Source: Flavobacteriaceae bacterium (lineage in GTDB: Bacteria; Bacteroidota; Bacteroidia; Flavobacteriales; Flavobacteriaceae). From it: 64,000 nucleotides of DNA. Below, in pieces: positions 36,289-44,589 of the stretch; within the stretch, counting starts at the first letter, position 1; each line of letters starts with the position of its first letter. Position numbers and translations under genes: made by a program. The notes beneath the pieces are model-generated. The model saw only the letters and a program-made list of their open reading frames with translations, was not told the origin of the DNA and did no database searches. The stretch is taken from assembly GCA_031277535.1 (NCBI GenBank), contig JAITMD010000008.1, positions 248,001-312,000 on the forward strand. The letters run 5' to 3'.

Positions 36289-37983
36289 ATGAATAACTTT
36301 TCATTACCATTACAAACAGAAGATAAAGAGAACTTAACTCAAAAATTATGGTGGAAGAACTCTGAAAGTGAACAAATACTAAATAGAGGATACCTTTTAA
36401 AAGGAGAAACAGTAGAAGGTGCAATAGACCGTATTACTACTGCTGCTGCAAAACGATTATACAAACCAGAACTAAAAGAATCTTTTCAAGAGATGATTGA
36501 ACGTGGTTGGATGAGTTTAAGTTCTCCTATTTGGGCCAATATGGGTACAGAGAGAGGGCTACCAATCTCTTGTTTCAATGTTGATATACCAGACGGTATA
36601 GAGGGCATCACACACAAATTAGGAGAGGTTATCATGCAAACAAAAATCGGTGGAGGTACCTCAGGATACTTTGGCAACTTACGCGAACGCGGAAGTGCTG
36701 TAACTGATAATGGAAAAAGTAGTGGAGCTGTAAGCTTCATGAAATTATTTGACACTGCAATGGATACTATCTCACAAGGAGGTGTGCGTCGTGGAGCATT
36801 TGCTGCATACTTAGACATCGATCATCCGGACTGTGAAGAATTTTTAAACATCAAAAATATTGGTAATCCTATCCAGAACTTATTCTATGGTGTATGTATT
36901 CCAGACTATTGGATGCAAGAAATGATTGATGGTGATAGAGAGAAAAGACAACTATGGGCTAAAGTACTTGAAAGTCGTCAACAAAAAGGAATGCCTTATT
37001 TATTCTTTTCTGACAATGTCAATGGGCACAAACCACAAGTTTACAAAGACCATAACATGCGTATTAATGCAAGTAATTTGTGTTCTGAAATTATGTTGCC
37101 TTCATCAGAAGATGAATCTTTTATCTGTTGTTTATCTTCTATGAACTTGGAATTATACGACGAATGGAAGGATACTGAAGCTGTAAAACTGGCTGTATTC
37201 TTTTTAGACGCTGTATTACAGGAGTTTATTGAAAAAACAGAAGGAAACTATTACTTAGCAGCAGCAAATCGCTTTGCAAAACGTCATAGAGCACTTGGAT
37301 TAGGTGTATTAGGTTGGCATTCATATCTGCAAAAGAACATGATTCCTTTTGAGGGGTTACAAGCTAAAATGTTAACCAATAGCATTTTCCAAAACATAAG
37401 TACAAAAGCTGATAAAGCTTCTCAAGAGCTTGCACGTATTTATGGAGAACCTGAAATCCTAAAAGGATATGGCAGAAGAAATACAACAACAATGGCTGTA
37501 GCTCCTACCACTTCTTCTTCAGCGATATTAGGTCAAACTTCTCCTGGAATTGAACCTTTTAGTAGTAACTATTACAAAGCAGGCCTTTCTAAAGGTAATT
37601 TTATGCGTCAAAATAAATACTTGACTGTTTTACTTGAAGAGAAAGGATTAAATAACGAAGAAACTTGGAGAAACATCATGTTAGCTGGAGGTAGCGTACA
37701 ACAATTAGAAGGTTTGACTACCGAAGAAAAAGCTGTTTTCAAAACATTTAAAGAGATTAGTCAATTAGAGCTAATTCAACAAGCAGCTATTCGTCAAAAA
37801 TATATTGATCAAGCACAGAGTTTAAACCTGAATATTCCTGCTGAACTTCCTATTAAAGAAGTAAACAATTTAATGATTGAGGCTTGGAAACTTGGTGTTA
37901 AGACACTATACTACCAACGCAGTCAAAGTGTTTCTAAAGAAATGGTAACAAACTTAGTTACTTGCAGTAGTTGCGAATCATAA
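36289..37983 (+). CDS. nrdA: Ribonucleotide reductase large subunit (no ATP-cone)
   Basis: Catalytic alpha subunit that reduces ribonucleotides, 564 residues. It is short because the N-terminal ATP-cone is missing. Active-site residues are visible: Cys95 (ISCFNV) and Cys281 as the likely redox pair, Cys265 in NASNLCSE as the thiyl cysteine with Glu267, the radical-path YY in TLYYQRSQS, and the C-terminal shuttle pair CSSC (Cys560 and Cys563). Lack of an ATP-cone in both subunits implies no classical dATP shut-off of overall activity. It forms an operon with nrdB and is followed by a terminator. Confidence 0.95.
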   Translation: MNNFSLPLQTEDKENLTQKLWWKNSESEQILNRGYLLKGETVEGAIDRITTAAAKRLYKPELKESFQEMIERGWMSLSSPIWANMGTERGLPISCFNVDIPDGIEGITHKLGEVIMQTKIGGGTSGYFGNLRERGSAVTDNGKSSGAVSFMKLFDTAMDTISQGGVRRGAFAAYLDIDHPDCEEFLNIKNIGNPIQNLFYGVCIPDYWMQEMIDGDREKRQLWAKVLESRQQKGMPYLFFSDNVNGHKPQVYKDHNMRINASNLCSEIMLPSSEDESFICCLSSMNLELYDEWKDTEAVKLAVFFLDAVLQEFIEKTEGNYYLAAANRFAKRHRALGLGVLGWHSYLQKNMIPFEGLQAKMLTNSIFQNISTKADKASQELARIYGEPEILKGYGRRNTTTMAVAPTTSSSAILGQTSPGIEPFSSNYYKAGLSKGNFMRQNKYLTVLLEEKGLNNEETWRNIMLAGGSVQQLEGLTTEEKAVFKTFKEISQLELIQQAAIRQKYIDQAQSLNLNIPAELPIKEVNNLMIEAWKLGVKTLYYQRSQSVSKEMVTNLVTCSSCES

Positions 37984-38005
37984 ATAAACGATTTTATACC
38001 TTATG

Positions 38006-38033
38006 GGCGATACTTGAAGTATCGCCTATTTTT
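38006..38033 (+). terminator. nrdBA terminator
   Basis: Perfect 9-bp stem (38006-38014 with 38018-38026), T-rich tail, 22 bp after the nrdA stop. Confidence 0.88.
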
Positions 38034-38253
38034 TTATCCCTATATATTATCCACACACTCCTACTACACCCGTACAAACAACTCCTTTTAAGCCCCTTTA
38101 AACGCTTATTCCTGTATTTGCAATAGTATGCTTGTTTAAAAGAAATTCCTTGGTTAAAACAGCTATTATACGCTGAGCGAAAATAAAACTACTAAAAATA
38201 ACCTATCTATTATCTTATACCTTTTACTACTAAAATACTAATATACAATATTT

Positions 38254-38268
38254 TGGCACAGAATATGC
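38254..38268 (+). promoter_or_regulatory. Sigma-54-like promoter
   Basis: TGGCAC at 38254-38259 and ATGC ending at 38268 give the invariant GG-N10-GC spacing of the -24/-12 sigma-54 class. The preceding TT and following AT also fit. No gene starts downstream on this strand; a terminator follows within 80 bp. Confidence 0.5.
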
Positions 38269-38279
38269 ATTATACCTTT

Positions 38280-38347
38280 TACATAAACAACAACCTTTCC
38301 TTAAAAAGCCAGACTATGATTCCCCACAGATTAGTCTGGTTTTTTTA
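38280..38347 (+). ncRNA. Candidate ~68-nt small RNA
   Basis: Between the sigma-54-like promoter and a clear terminator (stem ccagacta 38309-38316 with 38332-38339, 15-base loop, seven Ts) there is only an A/C-rich, unstructured 5' stretch of about 25 nt. This layout, in the gap between nrdA and sufD, is that of a stand-alone small RNA. The transcript is inferred, not shown. Confidence 0.4.
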
Positions 38348-38374
38348 TTTATTTCCTATCCCATAAAAGGGCAT

Positions 38375-38408
38375 AAAAAAAGAGATTGAATAATTCAATC
38401 TCTTTTTT
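38375..38408. terminator. Terminator after sufD
   Basis: A 16-bp stem (aaaaaaagagattgaa paired with its complement ending near 38408), 3-base loop. It ends the sufABCD block on the minus strand and is symmetrical enough to act in both directions. Confidence 0.9.
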
Positions 38409-38430
38409 GTTGACTATATAACAAGGAATA

Positions 38431-39750
38431 TTAAATTTCAAATCCCATAGAAACACCCAGTTTATTAGCAATAACTTTTGCTACTTTCGTTTTCAATTCA
38501 GGAATTTTTACAGACTCCATTACTTCATCTGTAAAAGCGTACATTAATAATGCTTTAGCTTCTTTTTGTGGAATACCTCTCTGACGCATGTAGAACATCG
38601 CATCCTCATTCAATTGTCCAATAGTACATCCATGTGAACATTTTACATCGTCAGCAAAGATTTCTAACTGTGGTTTTGCATAGATTGTTGCTTTCTCACT
38701 CAACAAAATATTATTACTTTGTTGGAAACCATCAGTCTTTTGTGCAATCTTATCCACATATATTTTACCGTTAAACACACCTGTAGAACTACCATCGTAA
38801 ATTCCTTTATAATTTTGGTGGCTTTCACAGTTTGGTTGATTGTGAGAAACTAAAGTATAATGATCTACGTGTTGTTTCTCATCTATCAAAGTAATTCCTT
38901 TCAATGTGCTATCAATGCGTTCTCCATCTTGATAAAAATTCAAGTTATTTCTTGTCAATTTACCTCCAAATGAGAAAGTATGCACAGATACTCTACTCTC
39001 TTGTTTTTGGCTAACATAAGTATTGTCAATCAACGTACCTGTTTCTAAGTCATTTTGCAATTTGTAAAAATCTACAATAGCACGTTTTTGAGCTACAATT
39101 TCTGTTACTGAATTTGTAAACACTGCCGACTCCACAATACTTTGATGTCTTTCAACAATCTGCACATGTGCATTCTCACCTACTACAATCAAGTTACGAG
39201 GTTGCACCAATAAGGCCTCCTCTTCCACTGTAGAAAGGTATATGATTTCAATCGGCTTAGCAACAACTTTACTCTTAGGAATATTAATAAATGCTCCTTC
39301 TGTTGCAAAAGCTGTATTCAATGCAGTAAGACTATCCTCTTTATCAGCACAACTATTATAGAATGCATCTATAACCATTTTATACTTAGGTTTCGTCAAA
39401 GCAGCCGACATTAAACATACGTCTAATCCATCATGTGTTGTAGAAGATAAATGAGAACTAAATATACCATTGATAAAAACCAATTTATAAGTGTCTGAGT
39501 CACTCAAAAAGTATTTCTTTACTTCTTTGTATTCTACAGCTACTTCTCCTTTTGGAAGCACGCGAAAATCATTCTTTAAGAGTGCATTTAACGACGTGTA
39601 TTTCCAAGCCTCCTCTTTTTTAGTAGGAAAACCTTTATCTTCAAATGTCTTTAATGCCTCTAAACGGATGTTGTGCAAACCATCGTGTTCACCCATCAAT
39701 CCTTGTTCAAAAGCCACAAAAGACGTAATTAATTTATCTTTAAGCTCCAT
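38431..39750 (-). CDS. sufD: Fe-S cluster assembly scaffold subunit SufD
   Basis: Part of the SufBC2D scaffold that builds Fe-S clusters. The 439-residue product has the SufD N-terminal helical region (KEEAWKYTSLNALLKNDF) and the long beta-helix core (TLIDNTYVSQKQESRVSVHTFSFGGKLTRNNL, DHYTLVSHNQPNCESHQNYKGIYDGSSTGVFNGKIYV, and KCSHGCTIGQLNEDAMFYMRQRGI). The invariant SHG with His is at the SufB/SufD cluster interface. It is 43 bp downstream of sufC and is the last gene of this block; a terminator follows. Confidence 0.96.
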   Translation of the reverse strand: MELKDKLITSFVAFEQGLMGEHDGLHNIRLEALKTFEDKGFPTKKEEAWKYTSLNALLKNDFRVLPKGEVAVEYKEVKKYFLSDSDTYKLVFINGIFSSHLSSTTHDGLDVCLMSAALTKPKYKMVIDAFYNSCADKEDSLTALNTAFATEGAFINIPKSKVVAKPIEIIYLSTVEEEALLVQPRNLIVVGENAHVQIVERHQSIVESAVFTNSVTEIVAQKRAIVDFYKLQNDLETGTLIDNTYVSQKQESRVSVHTFSFGGKLTRNNLNFYQDGERIDSTLKGITLIDEKQHVDHYTLVSHNQPNCESHQNYKGIYDGSSTGVFNGKIYVDKIAQKTDGFQQSNNILLSEKATIYAKPQLEIFADDVKCSHGCTIGQLNEDAMFYMRQRGIPQKEAKALLMYAFTDEVMESVKIPELKTKVAKVIANKLGVSMGFEI

Positions 39751-39793
39751 AATTCTTTCTTTGCAATTAGATTAAAATGATTGATACTGTTGA

Positions 39794-40546
39794 TTACTTC
39801 TCTAAAGAAGTTTTGATCCAATCGTATCCTTTTTCTTCTAATTCCAATGCCAATTCTTTACCACCTGTTTTTACAATTTTCCCATCGTATAAAACGTGTA
39901 CAAAGTCAGGCACAATATAATCCAACAAACGTTGGTAGTGTGTAATAACAATTACAGCGTTATCTTTACTCTTTAATTTGTTTACACCATTAGCTACAAT
40001 ACGCAAAGCATCAATATCCAACCCAGAGTCAGTCTCATCCAAGATTGCTAATTTAGGCTCCAACATAGCCATTTGGAATATTTCATTACGTTTTTTCTCA
40101 CCACCAGAGAATCCTTCGTTAAGAGAACGAGATAAAAACTTTCTATCAATCTCTAACAACTCTGCTTTCTCTTTAATTTTTTTCAACATCTCACTTGCAG
40201 GCATTTCTTCTAATCCTTGTGCTTTGCGAGACTCGTTGATTGCAGTTTTCATGAAGTTCGTTACAGAAACACCTGGAATTTCAACTGGATATTGGAATGA
40301 TAAGAAAACTCCTTTATGTGCTCTCTCTTCAGGAGCTAATTCGTTTAATTCTTCACCATCCAAAATAATCTCACCTTCCGTTACTTCGAAAGCCTCATTA
40401 CCAGAAATAACAGAAGACAACGTACTTTTACCAGCACCGTTAGGTCCCATAATAGCATGTACTTCACCTGCTTTTACTTCTAAGTTAATTCCCTTTAATA
40501 TTTCTTTATCTTCAACACTTGCGTGTAAATTTTTTATCTGTAACAT
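39794..40546 (-). CDS. sufC: Fe-S assembly ATPase SufC
   Basis: ABC-type ATPase of the SufBCD complex, 250 residues, soluble. It has Walker A GPNGAGKS (residues 34-41), the signature GFSGGEKKRNEI, Walker B LAILDETDSGLDIDAL and the H-loop ITHYQRLL, matching SufC instead of transporter ATPases. It lies between sufB (60-bp gap) and sufD. Confidence 0.97.
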   Translation of the reverse strand: MLQIKNLHASVEDKEILKGINLEVKAGEVHAIMGPNGAGKSTLSSVISGNEAFEVTEGEIILDGEELNELAPEERAHKGVFLSFQYPVEIPGVSVTNFMKTAINESRKAQGLEEMPASEMLKKIKEKAELLEIDRKFLSRSLNEGFSGGEKKRNEIFQMAMLEPKLAILDETDSGLDIDALRIVANGVNKLKSKDNAVIVITHYQRLLDYIVPDFVHVLYDGKIVKTGGKELALELEEKGYDWIKTSLEK

Positions 40547-40606
40547 AATTGTCTTTTTTAATGTATAAGGTAATCTAAATTTGCTGTCTCTTTTATCAGA
40601 AGTATA

Positions 40607-42055
40607 TTAACCTACACTTCCTTCCAAAGAGATCTCTAATAATTTTTGTGCTTCAACAGCAAACTCCATTGGCAACTTGTTCAACACCTCTTTAGAGAAT
40701 CCGTTAACAATAAGTGCAATAGCTTTTTCTGTAGGAATACCACGTTGATTACAGTAGAAAATTTGGTCTTCACCAATCTTACTTGTAGTTGCCTCATGCT
40801 CAATCTGAGCAGTAGTATTCTTAGCCTCGATATAAGGGAACGTATGAGCACCACACGCATTACCCATTAATAAAGAGTCACACTGAGAGAAGTTACGAGC
40901 ATTAGCTGCTCTTGGTCCTATTTGAACCAAACCTCTATAACTATTTTGAGATTTACCAGCAGAAATACCTTTCGAAATAATAGTCGACTTTGTATTCTTA
41001 CCTAAGTGAATCATTTTAGTACCTGTATCCGCTTGTTGGAAGTTGTTTGTTACAGCGATAGAGTAAAACTCTCCAATAGAGTTATCCCCTTTTAAAACAC
41101 ATGAAGGATATTTCCAAGTCACAGCAGATCCTGTCTCTACTTGTGTCCAAGAAATCTTAGCATTTTTCTCACACAATCCACGTTTCGTTACAAAGTTAAA
41201 CACCCCACCTTTCCCTTCACTGTCTCCAGGGAACCAGTTTTGAACTGTAGAATATTTAATCTCTGCATCATCCATAGCGATAAGTTCTACCACAGCAGCG
41301 TGCAATTGGTTTTCATCACGTGACGGCGCAGTACATCCCTCTAAGTAAGAAACATAACTACCTTTGTCTGCAATTACTAATGTACGCTCAAACTGTCCTG
41401 TACCCGCTTGATTAATACGGAAATAAGTAGACAATTCCATCGGACAACGAACTCCTTTTGGAATATAACAGAAAGATCCATCTGAGAATACAGCAGAGTT
41501 TAAAGCTGCATAGAAGTTATCTGTCTGAGGGACTACACTACCTAAATATTTCTTCACTAAATCTGGGTGATTCTTAATCGCCTCAGAAATAGAACAGAAT
41601 ATAATCCCACGTTCTGCCAATGTTTCTTTAAATGTAGTTGCTACAGACACAGAGTCCATCACAATATCCATTGCTACACCAGACAATCTTTTTTGCTCGT
41701 CAAGAGAAATACCCAATTTATTGAATGTTTCCAATAGTTCAGGATCTACCTCGTCCAAGCTTGTGTACTGATCTTTTTTCTTTGGTGCAGAATAATAAGA
41801 GATTCCTTGAAAGTCTGGTTTTGTATAATGTACATTTGCCCATTCTGGCTCCACCATAGACTCCCATATACGAAATGCCTCCAATCTCCACTCAGTCATC
41901 CATTCAGGCTCTCCTTTTTTAGCAGAAATAGCTCTGACGATATCTTCATTTAAACCAACAGGAAATGTCTCTGATTCTATATCAGTATAAAACCCGTACT
42001 CATACTCCTTGGTTTCTAATTCTTTCTTTAAATCTTCTTCTGTATACTTACTCAT
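40607..42055 (-). CDS. sufB: Fe-S cluster assembly scaffold SufB
   Basis: Core scaffold on which Fe-S clusters form, 482 residues. SufB motifs include [19 protein letters not shown] near the N-terminus, [40 protein letters not shown] (with a conserved Cys), [39 protein letters not shown] and [23 protein letters not shown] use the ATG at 42055 (MSKYTEEDL); seven more codons upstream are possible but not conserved. It is preceded by sufA with a 108-bp gap containing a hairpin. Confidence 0.97.
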   Translation of the reverse strand: MSKYTEEDLKKELETKEYEYGFYTDIESETFPVGLNEDIVRAISAKKGEPEWMTEWRLEAFRIWESMVEPEWANVHYTKPDFQGISYYSAPKKKDQYTSLDEVDPELLETFNKLGISLDEQKRLSGVAMDIVMDSVSVATTFKETLAERGIIFCSISEAIKNHPDLVKKYLGSVVPQTDNFYAALNSAVFSDGSFCYIPKGVRCPMELSTYFRINQAGTGQFERTLVIADKGSYVSYLEGCTAPSRDENQLHAAVVELIAMDDAEIKYSTVQNWFPGDSEGKGGVFNFVTKRGLCEKNAKISWTQVETGSAVTWKYPSCVLKGDNSIGEFYSIAVTNNFQQADTGTKMIHLGKNTKSTIISKGISAGKSQNSYRGLVQIGPRAANARNFSQCDSLLMGNACGAHTFPYIEAKNTTAQIEHEATTSKIGEDQIFYCNQRGIPTEKAIALIVNGFSKEVLNKLPMEFAVEAQKLLEISLEGSVG

Positions 42056-42121
42056 ATATTTATACTTAAAAGCCACTACTTTCTCGTACGCTTCTTTTAT
42101 TTAACTAATTATCAAAAGGAA

Positions 42122-42152
42122 AGACAAGACGGACAAGCCCATCCGTCTGTCT
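42122..42152 (-). promoter_or_regulatory. Hairpin between sufA and sufB
   Basis: An 11-bp stem with one bulged A (42122-42133 with 42142-42152) and a short loop, in the 108-bp sufA-sufB intercistronic region. There is no clear T-run after it on the minus strand. It may be a processing site or partial attenuator. Confidence 0.4.
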
Positions 42153-42163
42153 ACCTTGAGGTC

Positions 42164-42493
42164 TTATAATGAAAAGCTCTCTCCACAACCGCAAGTTCTA
42201 CTTGCATTAGGGTTGTTGAAATAAAAGCCTTTACCGTTCAATCCTCCAGAATACTCTAAAGTAGTTCCTACAAGATATAAAAAACTCTTTTTGTCAACAG
42301 CGATTTTCACGCCATTGTCTTCAAAAATCTTATCATCTTCACCAACTTCACGATCAAATTTTAATTGATACGAAAGTCCGGAACATCCTCCGCTTGTTAC
42401 ACCTACACGCACATAATCAGTCGTGTGGTCAAACCCTTCATCTTCCATCAAAAGAGCTACGTGTTTTCTCGCTATATCTGAAACTTTTATCAT
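42164..42493 (-). CDS. sufA: A-type Fe-S carrier (SufA/IscA/ErpA family)
   Basis: A 109-residue HesB/IscA-fold cluster carrier with the three conserved cysteines at Cys37 (GGCSG), Cys101 and Cys103 (TCGCGESF). The core VRVGVTSGGCSGLSYQLKF and the YFNNPNASRTCGCG end are diagnostic. It heads the sufABCD block. Upstream on the minus strand TACCTTTG (42539-42532) is an exact -7 match, about 39 bp before the start, with a weak TTA at -33. The name sufA is by context; it could equally be called iscA or erpA. Confidence 0.94.
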   Translation of the reverse strand: MIKVSDIARKHVALLMEDEGFDHTTDYVRVGVTSGGCSGLSYQLKFDREVGEDDKIFEDNGVKIAVDKKSFLYLVGTTLEYSGGLNGKGFYFNNPNASRTCGCGESFSL

Positions 42494-42531
42494 ACCTTTT
42501 TTAAAATAGATTAGTTCTAAAATGTGAACTA

Positions 42532-42560
42532 CAAAGGTATTATAAAAAAATGGTATCTAA
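42532..42560 (-). promoter_or_regulatory. Candidate promoter of the sufABCD block
   Basis: TACCTTTG on the minus strand (42539-42532) matches TAnnTTTG exactly. A TTA about 18 bp further upstream is a weak -33. Confidence 0.5.
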
Positions 42561-43261
42561 TAGTAACTAACATATTTATAACGATTAGAAGTTTAAATAC
42601 TAATATCAATAAAAACTATTGTTATAAGTATTCCCTATACATCTTTATTTTAACTCCTTTAACCAAAAAACTACTTAAAATGAAACACTATTTTACTCTT
42701 TTAGAGCTACTTTGAATAAACAAATACAAAGATTATCTCTTATTTATTCAAAACTATTGGACGATTCTCTGAACTTATTGAAAATCTATTGGAAGTACAA
42801 AAAAATTGGATCAATAAAAAAAGCAAAGCATCCTATTAAGACACTGACGCAATCTCAAAACCTATATTTACTAAGCGACTGAATACTTTATTCCTCTCAA
42901 TTTTATTCTGAAGTAAGCACCTACTTCAAAATCGATATGAAATCGACTAACTTTTAAACTATAATAATCAATATCTAAAGAAATAGTACTTTTATTATCT
43001 GTATTAATAAAACCTAACTTCAAGTCCCATCGTTTAATATATTTAAGTAATTTATGCGTCACTTAGCAGTTAATACTTCACTTAAAATATTTTTGTTGAA
43101 GTTATTGTTAAATGATTCTCGGTTACATTTTTTAAATTCATTTCATTCAACATTATAGCTATATCATCATTATTATATACTTTAATTACATTCTCATTAA
43201 GAACTTTTCCATCTTATTACTTGTATCTTGATTTGATACTCTTAAAAAAATAAATACAATG
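42561..43261. other. Gap between sufA and an outer-membrane-like gene; possible gene remnants
   Basis: No gene is accepted. Two short frames deserve note. A TTG-initiated frame at 42712-42882 (+) encodes 56 residues (LNKQIQRLSL ... LYLLSD), with coding-like composition. A minus-strand ATG frame at 42871-43062 encodes 63 residues (MTHKLLKYIKRWDLK ... GIKYSVA), with beta-strand-like alternation. They overlap at their ends. Either could be a small protein or a decayed gene, but neither matches a family I know. Confidence 0.3.
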
Positions 43262-43291
43262 TTAAATTTAAAATATTTTTATCTATTTTTG
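43262..43291 (+). promoter_or_regulatory. Promoter of the 43.3-kb outer-membrane-like gene
   Basis: TTA at 43262-43264, 19 bp, then TATTTTTG at 43284-43291 (exact -7 match), 24 bp before the ATG. Confidence 0.5.
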
Positions 43292-43314
43292 ACAACCAAA
43301 AAGACAAATTAATC

Positions 43315-43857
43315 ATGAAAACATCAAAAGCATTAAACTTAATCAATAAAAAATGTTTGATAATTATAATTATATCAATGTTTTCTTTTATTCAATTCTC
43401 ATTTTCCCAAGAAAAAACTCATTTTTACATCAATATAGGGCTACAAGGTTTTGAAACTTCTATCAATACAAGAATATATGGAGACTTTAATGCAGAAGCA
43501 TATGGTGGATACGGTCATGGTTATACCATGTATGACACAGACGGAAAAGTATCACCTGTTTATGAAAGATTAACTCCTTTTGTAAAAGGAGCAGTAAGGT
43601 GGAATTTTACAAACAAGGAGAAAAAGAGAAACTACATTGGAGTACAATCTAAATATTCATTTGGACATGATGGAGATCTTGATTTCAATAAATCGAATCT
43701 AAATGAACTACACTTAGGGATAGAGCGCAATATGGGTAAACGTTTCATTTTTAATTCTCATCTGGGTGTAGGCTACCACACAGATTATGTTATGCACAAA
43801 TCTACAGCTTTACTAACTTTGGGACTTACCTTTAAATTCAACTATTTGAAATTCTAA
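43315..43857 (+). CDS. Hypothetical secreted or outer-membrane protein
   Basis: No family recognised. The 180-residue product has a basic N-terminus and a hydrophobic signal (KKCLIIIIISMFSFIQFSFSQ, cleavage likely after FSFSQ). The rest alternates hydrophobic and polar residues, is rich in Gly and aromatics (YGGYGHGYTMYD, YIGVQSKYSFGHDGD), and ends in hydrophobic strands with a terminal Phe (TLGLTFKFNYLKF). That pattern fits a small outer-membrane beta-barrel of about eight strands. It stands alone, with a good -7 promoter box and a strong terminator. Confidence 0.75.
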   Translation: MKTSKALNLINKKCLIIIIISMFSFIQFSFSQEKTHFYINIGLQGFETSINTRIYGDFNAEAYGGYGHGYTMYDTDGKVSPVYERLTPFVKGAVRWNFTNKEKKRNYIGVQSKYSFGHDGDLDFNKSNLNELHLGIERNMGKRFIFNSHLGVGYHTDYVMHKSTALLTLGLTFKFNYLKF

Positions 43858-43879
43858 AAATAGACTTGATTACAACATA

Positions 43880-43919
43880 AACAAAAGAGCATTTCAGTGT
43901 ACTGAAATGCTCTTTTGTT
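43880..43919 (+). terminator. Terminator, perfect 19-bp stem
   Basis: 43880-43898 is exactly complementary to 43901-43919, with T-run and A-run ends, 22 bp after the stop of the preceding gene. Either direction is possible. Confidence 0.88.
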
Positions 43920-44589
43920 TGCTGTAACTTTACTTTTTAATAGTGATATAGCAACTATTTAAAATACATTTCTTACTTGATTCGTTTTTTATGATTCACT
44001 ATTAATTAGCAAATTATAAAATAAACTACATTCTCTGGAAAAACTATTAAAGTGATTTATTCCTCCTAAATAGTGTACCTCTTTTTTCATTTCTCCTGAA
44101 AAACATCTTCTTTTTTACCCTTCTAAAACCCAAAACAACACTTTTTTTAAGTTACAACAGCTTAAATATCCTTTTTATTCTGCTTACACATAAAAAAACA
44201 CTTTGTTTTTTTTCAGAAAAATAAGATTAAAAAACAAATCAAAACACTAATAATCAACCTATTGATTAAAAAAACACCCCAAAGCACTCCAATTTTAGAT
44301 AGGCTTCAATGCCAGTATCTATCGAGCTTCTCCCATAATCCTTCAACATTGCTTCAACAATAACCCAAGAATGCTCTACTTCAAAGGTGTTTTACTGAAG
44401 CAATCTTGAAGTAATCTTGGCGTATTGTTGAAGCATTTACTTCTATTATTCTACTAAAAGAAAAAGAATAGAACTATTAAGTCGTCCCAAGAAAGGGATG
44501 CTAAGCGAAAAAAGGAGAGGTGCAAAAAAAGGAGAATAACAGGAATAAATTGCGTAATTTGCACCTAACTCAAATAGACTAAAACGATT
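43920..44589. other. Gene-free gap upstream of the MBL hydrolase gene; contains a large hairpin
   Basis: No ORF is supported. 43960-44280 is AT-rich and C-biased without recognised signals. 44300-44440 holds the TTGAAG/CTTCAA-rich hairpin listed separately. Close to the gene, TAATTTG near 44550 resembles a shortened -7 box. Confidence 0.55.
44351..44434. repeat. 84-bp imperfect hairpin rich in CTTCAA/TTGAAG words
   Basis: gcttcaacaataacccaaga (44351-44370) pairs with 44415-44434 at 18 of 20 positions. Inside, tacttcaa (44377-44384) pairs perfectly with 44406-44413. The words CTTCAA or TTGAAG occur six times between about 44302 and 44434. There is no T-run, so it is not an ordinary terminator. 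Confidence 0.75.

Larger units (their letters stand above)
37984..38430. other. Gene-free gap between nrdA and sufD
   Basis: Holds the nrdA terminator, a C-rich stretch (38041-38100) with one DnaA-box-like TTATCCACA at 38047, the sigma-54-like promoter with its candidate small RNA, and the sufD terminator. No ORF is supported. Confidence 0.6.

Noticed and set aside
38047..38055. TTATCCACA, a perfect DnaA-box match downstream of nrdA
   Set aside because: A single 9-mer is expected by chance about once in this much AT-rich DNA. There is no cluster and no AT-rich unwinding region, so no origin or DnaA control is claimed.
42524..42715. 63-residue plus-strand frame next to sufA
   Set aside because: It starts with GTG inside the sufA promoter region, has a low-complexity I/Y/N/K composition and no recognisable features.
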